In this document: positions 22,353-30,470 of the stretch, piece after piece
Position numbering within the stretch: position 1 is the first letter of the stretch
How the letters are laid out: each line of letters opens with the position of its first letter
Assembly (NCBI GenBank): GCA_963656065.1
Contig: CAVKGV010000015.1
Span: forward strand, 1-45,733
Reading direction: 5' to 3'
Length of the DNA stretch: 45,733 nucleotides
Source of the DNA: Hallerella sp963656065
GTDB taxonomy: Bacteria; Fibrobacterota; Fibrobacteria; Fibrobacterales; Fibrobacteraceae
Made by a program: the position numbers and the translations under genes
Notes under the pieces: generated by a model
Told to the model about the DNA's origin: nothing
Databases searched by the model: none
Seen by the model: the letters and a program-made list of their open reading frames with translations, nothing else

Positions 22353-24182
22353 ATGCGCCAAACGGAAAAGCTTTTTCTTTTCGTCCTCGTTATACTTCTC
22401 TCCTTCCAGACGTCGCTTGCCAAGGTGAAGATTTACCTCTGCGGGGATTCGACGATGCAGGACTGGAACGAAGGTTATTACCCGAAGCGCGGAATCGGTC
22501 AGGAATTCGGATACTTCTGGAATTCCGATGCGGTGACCGTCGTAAACAAGGGCGCCGGAGGAACTTACGCCATGGGATATTACCAAAAGTTCTGGCCGGA
22601 AATTCTCGCAAATCTTGAAGCGGGGGATTTTGTCGTCATCCAGTTCGGGATAAATGACCGCACATACAGCAACGAAGCGGATTTTGTGACGGCGACGACC
22701 GCGATGGCGAAAGAAGCCATCGGCAAGGGAGCGCATCCCATTATCGTAAATCCTGTCCGGCGAAGCGATTTCCGCTATTCGTCGTCCGCGATTTCCGTCC
22801 CGGATTCCATCTACGAATCCTACCACGGTTACCCGATCCGTGCCCGTGAAATCGCCGCTTCGCTCAATGTCCCGCTCATCGACATGGATACGCTTTCGAG
22901 AAACTATCTCCTTTCCGTGGGACAGTTCTATGCGCTTCGCTTTGTGAACATGCATCTGGATTCTGCGGAATATTCCACGTATGCAAACGGAAACGGCGAC
23001 AATCTGCATTTGCAGCAGAACGGTGCGGAAGTTTTCGGGCGCATCATGACGGAACAGATGCGCGTCCATTCGGATACAAATGTCCGAAAGCTGTCAAAAA
23101 ATCTCGCCCCGATGTATTCGCTAAAAGTGAAAGCCAGCCCCGAGGGCGCGGATTCGGCGACGACGGTTTCTTCCTACTATCCGACGGGAATGACGGTGAC
23201 GCTCAAGACGGTTCCGAAGAAAGGAAGCGTTTTTCTCGGGTGGTTTGATGGGAAGGGCGAACGGGTCGGAAATATCGAAAAAGCGGTCAATTCCGAATAC
23301 ATCTGCACGTTTTCGATGCAGAACGCTTCGACGCAATATACGGCGGTCTATGCCGGAGGTTCGCCGGAACTCTATGTGGGGAGCGGCGAAGCCGTGAAAG
23401 ATTTTCCATCGGGGACTCCGCGAAAGCTCGAAGACGTTAATCCGTCGGAAGGTGTTGCCGAAGACACCGTGGAAAGCTTCAACAAGGTCGTACAAAAATG
23501 GTTTGACGCTTCGGTCGAACCGGATTCGTTTGATCTTGGCTGGAGCGAAAATTCCAATCCCGGATTTACGGGAAACGGCTACTGGAATTTTGACAACGCG
23601 CTGAATACCTTTGCCGCCTATCGGATGGTTTTTCCTTCCGCGGGCTATGTGACTCTTGCGATCATTTACGCAAACGGCGGCGCTTCGACGCGGACGCTAA
23701 ACGTCTATCTCGATCACGACTATCTGGTGGATTTTCCTTCGACGGGAAGCTGGTCGCGCTGGGATACCGCCTGGGTGAACGTCGATTTGGCAAATGGCGA
23801 GGAAACCCTGAAATTCATCTCCGCCACGTCCGATGGCGGACCGAACATCGACGCTTTCGGATTCAGCATTTCGGGCGTCTGCCGCAAAGCTTTTGATTGC
23901 AAGGAAGCTTCGGACCCGACGACCGCTCTCGAGAAAATGTCACCGATCCGCGGAAATTCCTTGAAAGGAAGGAACCTGTCTTTGGAATCCGTCGGGCTTG
24001 TGAAAATCAAGGCGTTTGACCTGTCCGGGCGATTGCTCTTTTCGGCGGAAAAATGGATGCCGAAAGGATTTTCCGAAATTCCGCTCGGGAATCTTTCTCC
24101 GGGAATCTACCATCTGGTCGTTTCGTGCGGAACGCAGATTTTGCATTCAAATTTTTTACAGTCCAAGCAGGAGTCCCGATGA
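22353..24182 (+). CDS. SGNH-hydrolase, CE12-like rhamnogalacturonan acetylesterase with CBM and sorting tail
   Basis: A 609-residue secreted esterase expected to remove acetyl groups from rhamnogalacturonan. After the signal peptide (to about residue 24) the SGNH blocks are seen: GDST (Ser nucleophile), the glycine block GAGGTY, GIND (Asn) and DNLHL (Asp and His of the triad). An InlB/bacterial-repeat-like domain follows (about 255-330, GMTVTLKTVPKKGSVFLGWF), then a CBM35/6-like module (about 405-510) with YANGG and TSDGGPNIDAF, and a C-terminal tail (IKAFDLSGRLL, LSPGIYHLVVS) like the sorting domain of the lyase. GGGGG lies upstream of the ATG. Its TGA overlaps the next ATG (ATGA). Substrate is inferred from the PL11 neighbour and family likeness. 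Confidence 0.85.
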   Translation: MRQTEKLFLFVLVILLSFQTSLAKVKIYLCGDSTMQDWNEGYYPKRGIGQEFGYFWNSDAVTVVNKGAGGTYAMGYYQKFWPEILANLEAGDFVVIQFGINDRTYSNEADFVTATTAMAKEAIGKGAHPIIVNPVRRSDFRYSSSAISVPDSIYESYHGYPIRAREIAASLNVPLIDMDTLSRNYLLSVGQFYALRFVNMHLDSAEYSTYANGNGDNLHLQQNGAEVFGRIMTEQMRVHSDTNVRKLSKNLAPMYSLKVKASPEGADSATTVSSYYPTGMTVTLKTVPKKGSVFLGWFDGKGERVGNIEKAVNSEYICTFSMQNASTQYTAVYAGGSPELYVGSGEAVKDFPSGTPRKLEDVNPSEGVAEDTVESFNKVVQKWFDASVEPDSFDLGWSENSNPGFTGNGYWNFDNALNTFAAYRMVFPSAGYVTLAIIYANGGASTRTLNVYLDHDYLVDFPSTGSWSRWDTAWVNVDLANGEETLKFISATSDGGPNIDAFGFSISGVCRKAFDCKEASDPTTALEKMSPIRGNSLKGRNLSLESVGLVKIKAFDLSGRLLFSAEKWMPKGFSEIPLGNLSPGIYHLVVSCGTQILHSNFLQSKQESR

Positions 24183-25906
24183 AAAAATTGACGCTTCTTG
24201 TCGTTATTTTGTGTGCCATCACGGCGTTTTCTGTAGGGGAGTCCCGCTCGCGGACGATTTACATCGTCGGGGATTCGACCGTCGCATCCTACAAGTCGAG
24301 CGCCTATCCGCAAACGGGCTGGGGACAACTGCTATCGAACTTTTTCGATGCGTCGAAAGTGAATATCTACAATGCGGCGATTGGCGGCAGAAGTTCCAAG
24401 ACGTTTATCGAAGAAGGACGGCTCGACGCTTTGGACGGACTTGTCAAGGAAGGCGATTTCCTCTTTATCCAGTTCGGCCACAACGACCGCTATTTCGGGC
24501 AAAAGGCGCGCGAGGTTCCTTTCGATTCCTTGAGCTTCTGGCTGGAAACCTATCTGGAAAAGGCGAAAACCTGGGGTGCGGTTCCCGTATTGATTTCGCC
24601 GATGATGATGAATACGTATCCGCGCGACGTATTTTCCTCGGAGCTTTCGACAAAGTCGGAATACAATGTCCGGGAGCTGATGGATGCGCTCGCCAGGCGT
24701 CACCAGATTCCTTTTGTCGATTTGAATTTAAAGTCCTACCGCTTTCACCAGAAAGAGAAGGCGGAATATATTTCCCGCTACATCTTCAAGTATTTTTTGC
24801 CCAGCGAATACCCGAACTATCCGTCGGGAGTCGTCAATGACGGCACGACGCATTTTCAGGAATCCGGATCGCTAGCCCATGCCCAGTGGATTCTCGAAGA
24901 GCTTTCGGACGAAGCGTCGGCGGACTATCTTTCGGCAGATGTCAAGGCGCAGCTTCTCGAACTGCTCTCTTTCGCAAAGCCACGCTACGAGGTGAAGGCC
25001 CGCGCGAACGTTGACATTGCAAGCGGGATCATTTCCCATACCCAGGATCTGCCGGGCGGCGCACCGCTCACGCTTCACGTAAGCCCTTCCAGCTATGGAA
25101 AAAATTTCTTGCATTGGGTGGACGACGATTGCCAGGTCGTATCGAACGATTCGAATTTTTACGGTTCGCAATCGCTCTATCGGAACGCGACCTATACGGC
25201 GATGTTTGACGGCGGCGCCGCCTGTTCTCCGGTCGCTCACGAAGCGGAGGACATTCCGCTTCCCCAAAGTTCAAGCTCCGCGCCTTTGCTTCAAAGTTCA
25301 AGCAGCGCAAGCAAGATCTGTTCCGATTTAAAGGCGACTGCGGAATGGAAGTCTCCTGTCGATGTGGCATTCCCGGATCTGGGGATTGGAACGACCGACG
25401 CCAATCACGAAAATTTCACGGGACAGGGATTTTTCAATGTGGAAAATTCGGATTTGAGCTATTTTCTCCTGAAGCTTGTCGCGGACCAGTCTGCTTCGAA
25501 TGCAAGGCTGATGGTGCGCTACGCAAATGGCGGGACTGTCGCGCGTCCGATGAAGATAACGGTCGATGCGGGAACTTACGAAGAGGAATTTCCTCCGACG
25601 GGCGGCTGGGACGTCTGGGATTCTGTGGTGATAGAAAACGTGTGGATCGATGCGCTCCCGTTTGATTTCAGGATGGAATCCGCTACATCCGACGGCGGTC
25701 CGAATATCGATCTTGTCGCATTTGATATTTCGGGCGTTTACCGCGAAGGTTGTGCCGCGACCGAAATTCCTACGGCGATAGAAAAAAGGCTCCGAAAGGA
25801 AAATGGGAATGTCCGGAAAAACGATGGCGCCTGCCTTTATGATGTTTCCGGTTCGTGCCGTTCCGCGAGGAGAAAGGGAAGTCTTCCGAAAGGCGTCTAT
25901 TTTTGA
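24179..25906 (+). CDS. CE12-like esterase with CBM; C-terminal sorting tail truncated
   Basis: A 575-residue secreted esterase. Signal peptide to about residue 20, then GDSTVASY (Ser block), the NAAIGGRSSKTF glycine block, FGHND (Asn) and the triad end NDGTTHFQ. The last has Asp-x3-His, one residue more than the usual Asp-x2-His. A repeat-like beta domain (about 280-345), a poly-Ser linker of two SSSS blocks (about 362-382) and a CBM35/6-like module (about 385-520) follow. The tail starts like its neighbours' (LYDVSGS) but ends at KGVYF, about 20 residues before the end of a normal domain, and lacks ten internal residues. The stop lies four bases before copy 2 of the dispersed repeat, which probably cut it off. 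Secretion or surface retention may be affected. Confidence 0.85.
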   Translation: MKKLTLLVVILCAITAFSVGESRSRTIYIVGDSTVASYKSSAYPQTGWGQLLSNFFDASKVNIYNAAIGGRSSKTFIEEGRLDALDGLVKEGDFLFIQFGHNDRYFGQKAREVPFDSLSFWLETYLEKAKTWGAVPVLISPMMMNTYPRDVFSSELSTKSEYNVRELMDALARRHQIPFVDLNLKSYRFHQKEKAEYISRYIFKYFLPSEYPNYPSGVVNDGTTHFQESGSLAHAQWILEELSDEASADYLSADVKAQLLELLSFAKPRYEVKARANVDIASGIISHTQDLPGGAPLTLHVSPSSYGKNFLHWVDDDCQVVSNDSNFYGSQSLYRNATYTAMFDGGAACSPVAHEAEDIPLPQSSSSAPLLQSSSSASKICSDLKATAEWKSPVDVAFPDLGIGTTDANHENFTGQGFFNVENSDLSYFLLKLVADQSASNARLMVRYANGGTVARPMKITVDAGTYEEEFPPTGGWDVWDSVVIENVWIDALPFDFRMESATSDGGPNIDLVAFDISGVYREGCAATEIPTAIEKRLRKENGNVRKNDGACLYDVSGSCRSARRKGSLPKGVYF

Positions 25907-25910
25907 ATCC

Positions 25911-26135
25911 GCCGTCATTCTGGAGGGTTCAAAGAATCCGATAGAATCCCTTCCGACGTCATTCCTCTCTTGACTCTTCATACTCCACTCTAAGCACAAA
26001 TCTCTGACATGGATCCTATCGCTCCGCATAGCTCCGCTCCAGGATGACAGCCGAGCGTCCCTGTCCGCCGTCATTCCACTCTCAACCCTCCACACTTCAC
26101 TCTCCACTCTCAGTTCTCAGCTCCAAGCTCTCAAC
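25911..26135. repeat. Dispersed repeat, copy 2
   Basis: It starts GCCGTCATTCTGGAGG like copy 1 at 156 and shares GATAGAATCC, TGGATCCTATCGCTCCGCA, CGCTCCAGGATGAC and the CCACTCT/TTCT..GCTCT tail, in the same orientation. It lies between the truncated esterase and the glyA promoter. The two copies differ at many positions, so neither insertion is very recent. The 271-base gap to glyA holds only this element and the promoter. Confidence 0.8.
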
Positions 26136-26137
26136 TA

Positions 26138-26147
26138 TTGCTATATT
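26138..26147 (+). promoter_or_regulatory. glyA extended -10 promoter element
   Basis: TTGCTATATT holds TGn before TATATT (26142-26147), an extended -10. A start near 26154 would leave a leader of about 24 bases with AAGGAG at 26163-26168. No good -35 is visible; the sequence upstream is the repeat tail. Confidence 0.5.
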
Positions 26148-26177
26148 TGGCAAACCCTTTTCAAGGAGTTCACAACT

Positions 26178-27413
26178 ATGATGACTTTGAAGCAAGAAGA
26201 TCCCGAAATCTACAGCCTCATCCAGGAGGAAGCGGAACGCCAGGAATACGGCATCGAGCTGATAGCGTCCGAAAACTACACCTCCAAGGCGGTGATGGAA
26301 GCGATGGGTTCCGTCCTTACCAACAAGTATAGCGAAGGCTATGTCGGCAAGCGTTACTACGGCGGAAATCAGGTCATCGACAAAATCGAGCAGCTCGCCA
26401 TCGACCGCTGCAAGGAACTTTTCGGTTGTGAACATGTGAACATCCAGCCGCTTTCCGGTTCTCCGGCAAACGCCGCTGTCTATCTCGCCGTCCTGAAACC
26501 TGGCGACAAGGTCCTGGGCTTGAAGCTTGATCATGGTGGACATCTTTCCCACGGTCATCCGGTGAACTTCTCCGGAATCCTCTACAACTTTGTCCAGTAC
26601 GAAGTGGAAAAGGATACGGGCCGCATCGACATGGAAAAAGTTCGCGAAATCGCTCTGCGCGAAAAGCCCAAGATGATTCTCGCCGGGTTCTCCGCCTACA
26701 GCCGTAACCTCGACTGGAAGCGCTTCAAGGAAATTGCGGACGAGGTCGGGGCCATCACCATGGCAGACATTTCGCACATTGCGGGTCTCATCGCGGGCAA
26801 GCAGCTCGAAAGCCCGGTCCCGTTCTTCGACATCGTGACGACGACGACGCACAAGACTCTCCGCGGTCCTCGCGGTGCCATCATCATGTGCAAGGAAAAG
26901 TTCGCGAAGGCTATCGACAAGGGAATTTTCCCGGGAATGCAGGGCGGTCCGCACGACCACATCAACGCGGGCAAGGCGGTTGCCTTTGGCGAGGCCCTCA
27001 AGCCGGAATTCCAGGTCTATGCGAAGAATGTCATCAAGAATGCGCAGGCCATGGCGGATGAGCTGATGAAGCTCGGCTACAAGATCATCGGCGATGGAAC
27101 GGATAACCATCTGATGGTTGTCGATATGACATCGAAGGGCGTTTCCGGCAAGGAAGCCGAAATTGCGCTCGAAAAGGTCGGCGTTTCGACGAGCCGTTCC
27201 ACGATTCCGTTCGACCCGCGCAAGCCTTTCGATCCGTCGGGACTCCGTCTCGGAACTCCGGCGATAACGACCCGTGGCTTTGACGAAGAAGATTCCCGCG
27301 AAGTCGCCCGGATCATCGACCGCACCGTGCAGTTCCGGAACGACGATGCTGCGTTGAAGGCAATTCGCGAAGAAATCATCGCCCTTTGCAAGAAGCATCC
27401 GCTTTACAAGTAG
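26178..27413 (+). CDS. glyA: Serine hydroxymethyltransferase
   Basis: A 411-residue PLP enzyme interconverting serine and glycine with tetrahydrofolate, the main source of one-carbon units. The PLP lysine lies in TTTTHKTLRGPRG (about Lys226). SENY, the YSEGYVGKRYYGG segment, LDHGGHLSHG and the late RLGTPAITTRG (substrate-binding Arg) are all present. AAGGAG nine bases ahead fixes the start at 26178; a second ATG follows directly. It is a single-gene unit with its own promoter and a strong terminator at 27459. Composition is typical of a highly expressed gene. It is not linked functionally to the pectin genes upstream. Confidence 0.97.
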   Translation: MMTLKQEDPEIYSLIQEEAERQEYGIELIASENYTSKAVMEAMGSVLTNKYSEGYVGKRYYGGNQVIDKIEQLAIDRCKELFGCEHVNIQPLSGSPANAAVYLAVLKPGDKVLGLKLDHGGHLSHGHPVNFSGILYNFVQYEVEKDTGRIDMEKVREIALREKPKMILAGFSAYSRNLDWKRFKEIADEVGAITMADISHIAGLIAGKQLESPVPFFDIVTTTTHKTLRGPRGAIIMCKEKFAKAIDKGIFPGMQGGPHDHINAGKAVAFGEALKPEFQVYAKNVIKNAQAMADELMKLGYKIIGDGTDNHLMVVDMTSKGVSGKEAEIALEKVGVSTSRSTIPFDPRKPFDPSGLRLGTPAITTRGFDEEDSREVARIIDRTVQFRNDDAALKAIREEIIALCKKHPLYK

Positions 27414-27458
27414 TTACCCTGCGATTCCACATAAAGTAAGGAATCCTTTTCCGTCCAA

Positions 27459-27496
27459 GGCTCTCCGTTTCTCGGGGAGTCTTTTTATTTTTTTTT
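27459..27496 (+). terminator. Intrinsic terminator of glyA
   Basis: GGCTCTCCG pairs with CGGGGAGTC (two G-U pairs) around loop TTTCT, followed by TTTTTA and nine further Ts. Confidence 0.88.
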
Positions 27497-27532
27497 GTCG
27501 TGCTTTGCCTCATAAAATGCCCATAGATTTTC

Positions 27533-27545
27533 TATTATTTAATGT
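27533..27545 (+). promoter_or_regulatory. Candidate -10 box adjoining the autokinase start
   Basis: TATTAT (27533-27538) ends seven bases before the ATG at 27546. There is no Shine-Dalgarno sequence in between, and another, out-of-frame ATG occurs at 27542. A transcript from here would be nearly leaderless. Confidence 0.4.
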
Positions 27546-29702
27546 ATGCCAAAAAACTTGCAAAATCAAAATGCAGAAAAATTTCAGTCGATGGATGACG
27601 ATGAAATCGATATCCTGGAACTTCTCGGAATTATTTTGTCCAAGTGGCCGGTTCTTCTTGGATTTGTCGTCGCCGGGACGCTTTGCGGTGCATTTGTCGC
27701 CAATTACATCCGTCCGGCATACACGAGCGACGCCCTTTTGCAGGTCGATTTGAACGGCTCCTCTCTCGGAATCGCCCTGGGAGACATGGGAGCGCTTCTC
27801 GATGGCGCCTCTCCGTCGGATGCGGAAATCCAGCTCATCCAGAGCCGCCGCGTCCTCGATGAAGTCGTTGAAAAAGAGCGCCTTTCCTTTTCTGCCATGC
27901 CCGTCGCTTTTCTTCCGCGCCTGCTTCATACGGAAGGACGTGTCGATGTCGGGCTTTTACGTCTCCCGCAATTCGATGAAAACGCCAAGTGGTTCTTGGT
28001 GGCGTCTTCGAATCCTGCGCTTTCCGACAGCGTTTACCAGGTAGTCGGAAAAAACGGCAAAGTCTATCTCGAAGGTCGGGTCGGGGACACCTATCGGGTC
28101 CCGGTCCTGAACGATACGCTTGCCATCTGCATCCTTTCCATGATGGCGTCCCCGTCGGAAAAATTCCTTCTCGGCTCGCGTGATGCGCGCGACGCGCTTG
28201 ACCAGTTGCGCAGCGATCTGAAAGTCGCGGAGCAGGGAAAGAAAACGGGCGTGATCCAGATGCAGATAAGCCACCGCTATGCGGACAGGGCCGCACAAAT
28301 TCTGAATTCCGTTGCGGATACCTACGTGCGCCAGAATGTCGAAGCCCGGAGCGAGGAGGCGACCAAGACGCTTCAGTTTCTCGAAAAGCAACTTCCCGAG
28401 GTGAAAGCCAAGTTGGATTCCGCGGAGCAGATTCTTTCCGTGTACCGCCAGCGGGAAGGTTCTATCGACTTGAACGGCGAGGCGCGTTCCGCCCTCGAAA
28501 AACGGATGGAACTCGAAAAGCTGCAACTGGAGCTTGTCCAGAAGCGACAGGAAGTCGCGCGGCTTTTTAAAGACGATCATCCGAGCGTCGTCGCCCTGAA
28601 AAAGCAGGAAGCCCAGGTTAAGCGGGAAATGTCGAAGCTCGGCGAAGAAACAAAGGATTTGCCCTACAAACAGCAGGAAATTCTCCGGTTGCAGGGGGAC
28701 GTTGAAGTCAACAATTCGATTTACACGACGATGCTGAACAACATCCAGCAGCTGCGCGTCGTGCAGGCGGGAGAAGTCGGTAATGCGCGCATCGTCGATC
28801 GCGCGCGCATCGAAATCAATCCGGTCAAGCCCAGAAAAAAAATCATCATTCTCGGAGGCGTTGGCGGGGGACTTGTACTCGGAGCGGGATTCATTTTTCT
28901 CATCCGTCTTCTCTTCAGCCGCGGTCTTCGTTCGTCCCAGGAAGTGGAACGCGAAACGGAAATTTCCGTCTATGCGAAGATTCCCGAATCGAAAAGTTCG
29001 AAAAAGCGGAAAAATTTTTCCCTTGTTGAGGAAGATGGGGACGATGTCGCCTGCGAGGCTCTCCGCACGCTCCGCACGTCGCTCGAATTTTCGATGTCCG
29101 AAAGTTCCCGAATCCTGCTCGTGACGGGAATATCGCCTGCGAGCGGAAAGAGCTTCGTTAGCAAGAACCTGTCGGCGCTTTTCGCCTTGAACGGAAAAAA
29201 GGTCCTGCTCGTCGATCTGGATTTCCGGGCGAGCGAACTTTCCCCGCGTGGACGGAAAAACGGGCTTTCCGATTTCCTGCTGGGACGGATTTCGCTCGAC
29301 GAGGCTATCGAACATCTCGACGCTTCGGGAATCGATCTTCTCGGTGCGGGTTCCTTTGTACCTTCTCCGTCGGAAATGATTTCAAGTTCGGCATTTGAAA
29401 ATCTGCTCAAGTCCATGCGTGAACGCTACGACCTGATTGTCCTGGATTCGGCTCCGCTGCTCTGCGTTGCCGATGCGCAGATTGCGTGCCGCTATGCGGA
29501 TTTCACCCTGCTCGTCATCCGCTATGCCAAGGATTCGATGGAAAATCTGAAGGATGCCGTCGGGATTCTGGAAAAAGCGAATATGCGAAATCGCGCAATC
29601 GTCTTTAACCGGGTCGTGTCCGACGGAAGTTCCTCTTACGGCTACGGATACGGGGGGGGGGTATATGGCTGCGGCAGAAGGTATACCGCTCGTAAAAGTT
29701 GA
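27546..29702 (+). CDS. Polysaccharide co-polymerase / BY-kinase (Wzc-type)
   Basis: A 718-residue inner-membrane protein controlling chain length and export of surface polysaccharide. It has TM1 (about 34-57), a periplasmic Wzz domain with long coiled coil (about 230-410), TM2 (about 433-459, preceded by the proline segment INPVKPRKK), and a cytoplasmic tyrosine-kinase domain: Walker A GISPASGKSF (about 527), A' LLVDLDFR (about 554) and B LIVLDSAP (about 629). The tail holds five tyrosines (698, 700, 702, 707, 713), the autophosphorylation cluster. A run of ten Gs (29652-29661) sits inside the tail. With nine Gs the frame would give a different end and stop in an ATGA overlap with the next gene. 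No glycosyltransferases or wza are nearby. Confidence 0.9.
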   Translation: MPKNLQNQNAEKFQSMDDDEIDILELLGIILSKWPVLLGFVVAGTLCGAFVANYIRPAYTSDALLQVDLNGSSLGIALGDMGALLDGASPSDAEIQLIQSRRVLDEVVEKERLSFSAMPVAFLPRLLHTEGRVDVGLLRLPQFDENAKWFLVASSNPALSDSVYQVVGKNGKVYLEGRVGDTYRVPVLNDTLAICILSMMASPSEKFLLGSRDARDALDQLRSDLKVAEQGKKTGVIQMQISHRYADRAAQILNSVADTYVRQNVEARSEEATKTLQFLEKQLPEVKAKLDSAEQILSVYRQREGSIDLNGEARSALEKRMELEKLQLELVQKRQEVARLFKDDHPSVVALKKQEAQVKREMSKLGEETKDLPYKQQEILRLQGDVEVNNSIYTTMLNNIQQLRVVQAGEVGNARIVDRARIEINPVKPRKKIIILGGVGGGLVLGAGFIFLIRLLFSRGLRSSQEVERETEISVYAKIPESKSSKKRKNFSLVEEDGDDVACEALRTLRTSLEFSMSESSRILLVTGISPASGKSFVSKNLSALFALNGKKVLLVDLDFRASELSPRGRKNGLSDFLLGRISLDEAIEHLDASGIDLLGAGSFVPSPSEMISSSAFENLLKSMRERYDLIVLDSAPLLCVADAQIACRYADFTLLVIRYAKDSMENLKDAVGILEKANMRNRAIVFNRVVSDGSSSYGYGYGGGVYGCGRRYTARKS
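29652..29661 (+). repeat. Ten-G homopolymer in the kinase tail
   Basis: GGG GGG GGG G follows the third tail tyrosine codon. Loss or gain of one G changes the last 16 residues: nine Gs yields an end of YMAAAEGIPLVKVEFFE type with stop at 29713-29715; eleven Gs yields a short end without the last tyrosines. Such tracts are known slippage sites in phase-variable genes. Confidence 0.85.
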
Positions 29703-29711
29703 ATTTTTTGA

Positions 29712-30470
29712 ATGAATTTTTTGTTGTATATGCGCTTGCCGTTTGCCCTTTTTTGCCTGTGTCTTGCCTCAAATCCCCTTTGGGCGAAAACTCCGGAACC
29801 TTTGCCCATGCATTACGATTTTACCCATGCGAAGCGGATGATGGACCGGATCTACTACGGCGACTTGCGCGTTACGGTCTATTGCGGATGCCGCTACGAG
29901 AGCAACCGGAAACCGAACGGCATCGATTTTGAAAGCTGCGGCTTTGCCCCGCGGAAAAATGCGAACCGTGCTTCTCGCATCGAGTGGGAACATGTCGTGA
30001 CGGCGCACAATATCGGGCTTTTCCGGCAGTGCTGGCACAAGGAGGGAGGTCGCAGCGCAAGGAAAAACTGCGAAACGACCGACCCGGAATTTGTGTTGAT
30101 GGAAGGGGACTTGCACAATCTTCTGCCGAGCATCGGCGAGGTGAACGGTGACCGCAGCAATTTTCTGTACTCCCAGTGGACGAATTCCCCGGAACCGATG
30201 TATGGGAACTGCCGCTCGATAGTGGATTTCAAGGCGCGAAAGTTCCAGCCGCGGGAAGAAGTGCGCGGAATGCTCGCGCGGATTTCCTTTTACATGGAAA
30301 AGACATACGGCATCAAGCTTTCGAAGGAACGCCGCCGGCTCTTTGAAATCTGGGACAGGGAGCATCCGGTAAACGCCTGGGAATGCGAGCGCGATGCCCG
30401 GATTTTCAAGGTCCAGGGCGACCACAATCCGTTTGTCCATGAACGTTGCCGCGAAGCGGGACTGATATGA
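29712..30470 (+). CDS. endA: Secreted endonuclease I family nuclease
   Basis: A 252-residue EndA/Vvn-type beta-beta-alpha metal nuclease, non-specific for DNA (often RNA too), acting in the periplasm or outside. A signal peptide ends near WAKT (residue 25). Motifs: RIEWEHVV (catalytic His94), then GDLHNLLPSIGEVNGDRSN (132-150) with the metal-binding Asn136 and Glu143. Many cysteines (58, 60, 76, 107, 120 and others) suggest disulfides. No ribosome-binding site is visible ahead of ATG 29712, so coupling to the kinase gene is likely, especially if the G tract has nine Gs. Its TGA overlaps the mfd ATG (ATGA). Possible roles are nutrient scavenging or degradation of incoming DNA. Confidence 0.9.
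   Translation: MNFLLYMRLPFALFCLCLASNPLWAKTPEPLPMHYDFTHAKRMMDRIYYGDLRVTVYCGCRYESNRKPNGIDFESCGFAPRKNANRASRIEWEHVVTAHNIGLFRQCWHKEGGRSARKNCETTDPEFVLMEGDLHNLLPSIGEVNGDRSNFLYSQWTNSPEPMYGNCRSIVDFKARKFQPREEVRGMLARISFYMEKTYGIKLSKERRRLFEIWDREHPVNAWECERDARIFKVQGDHNPFVHERCREAGLI

Noticed and set aside
24179..25906. Truncated esterase tail as a simple sequencing frameshift
   Set aside because: Shifting the frame near the end does not restore a sorting-domain end; sequence after the stop is the repeat.
26097..27398. 433-codon minus-strand open frame opposite glyA
   Set aside because: It is the antisense shadow of a perfectly conserved glyA gene; the translation has no family features.
27957..29315. 452-codon minus-strand open frame opposite the autokinase gene
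   Set aside because: Antisense frame inside a well-supported Wzc-type gene, kept open by GC-rich codon bias.
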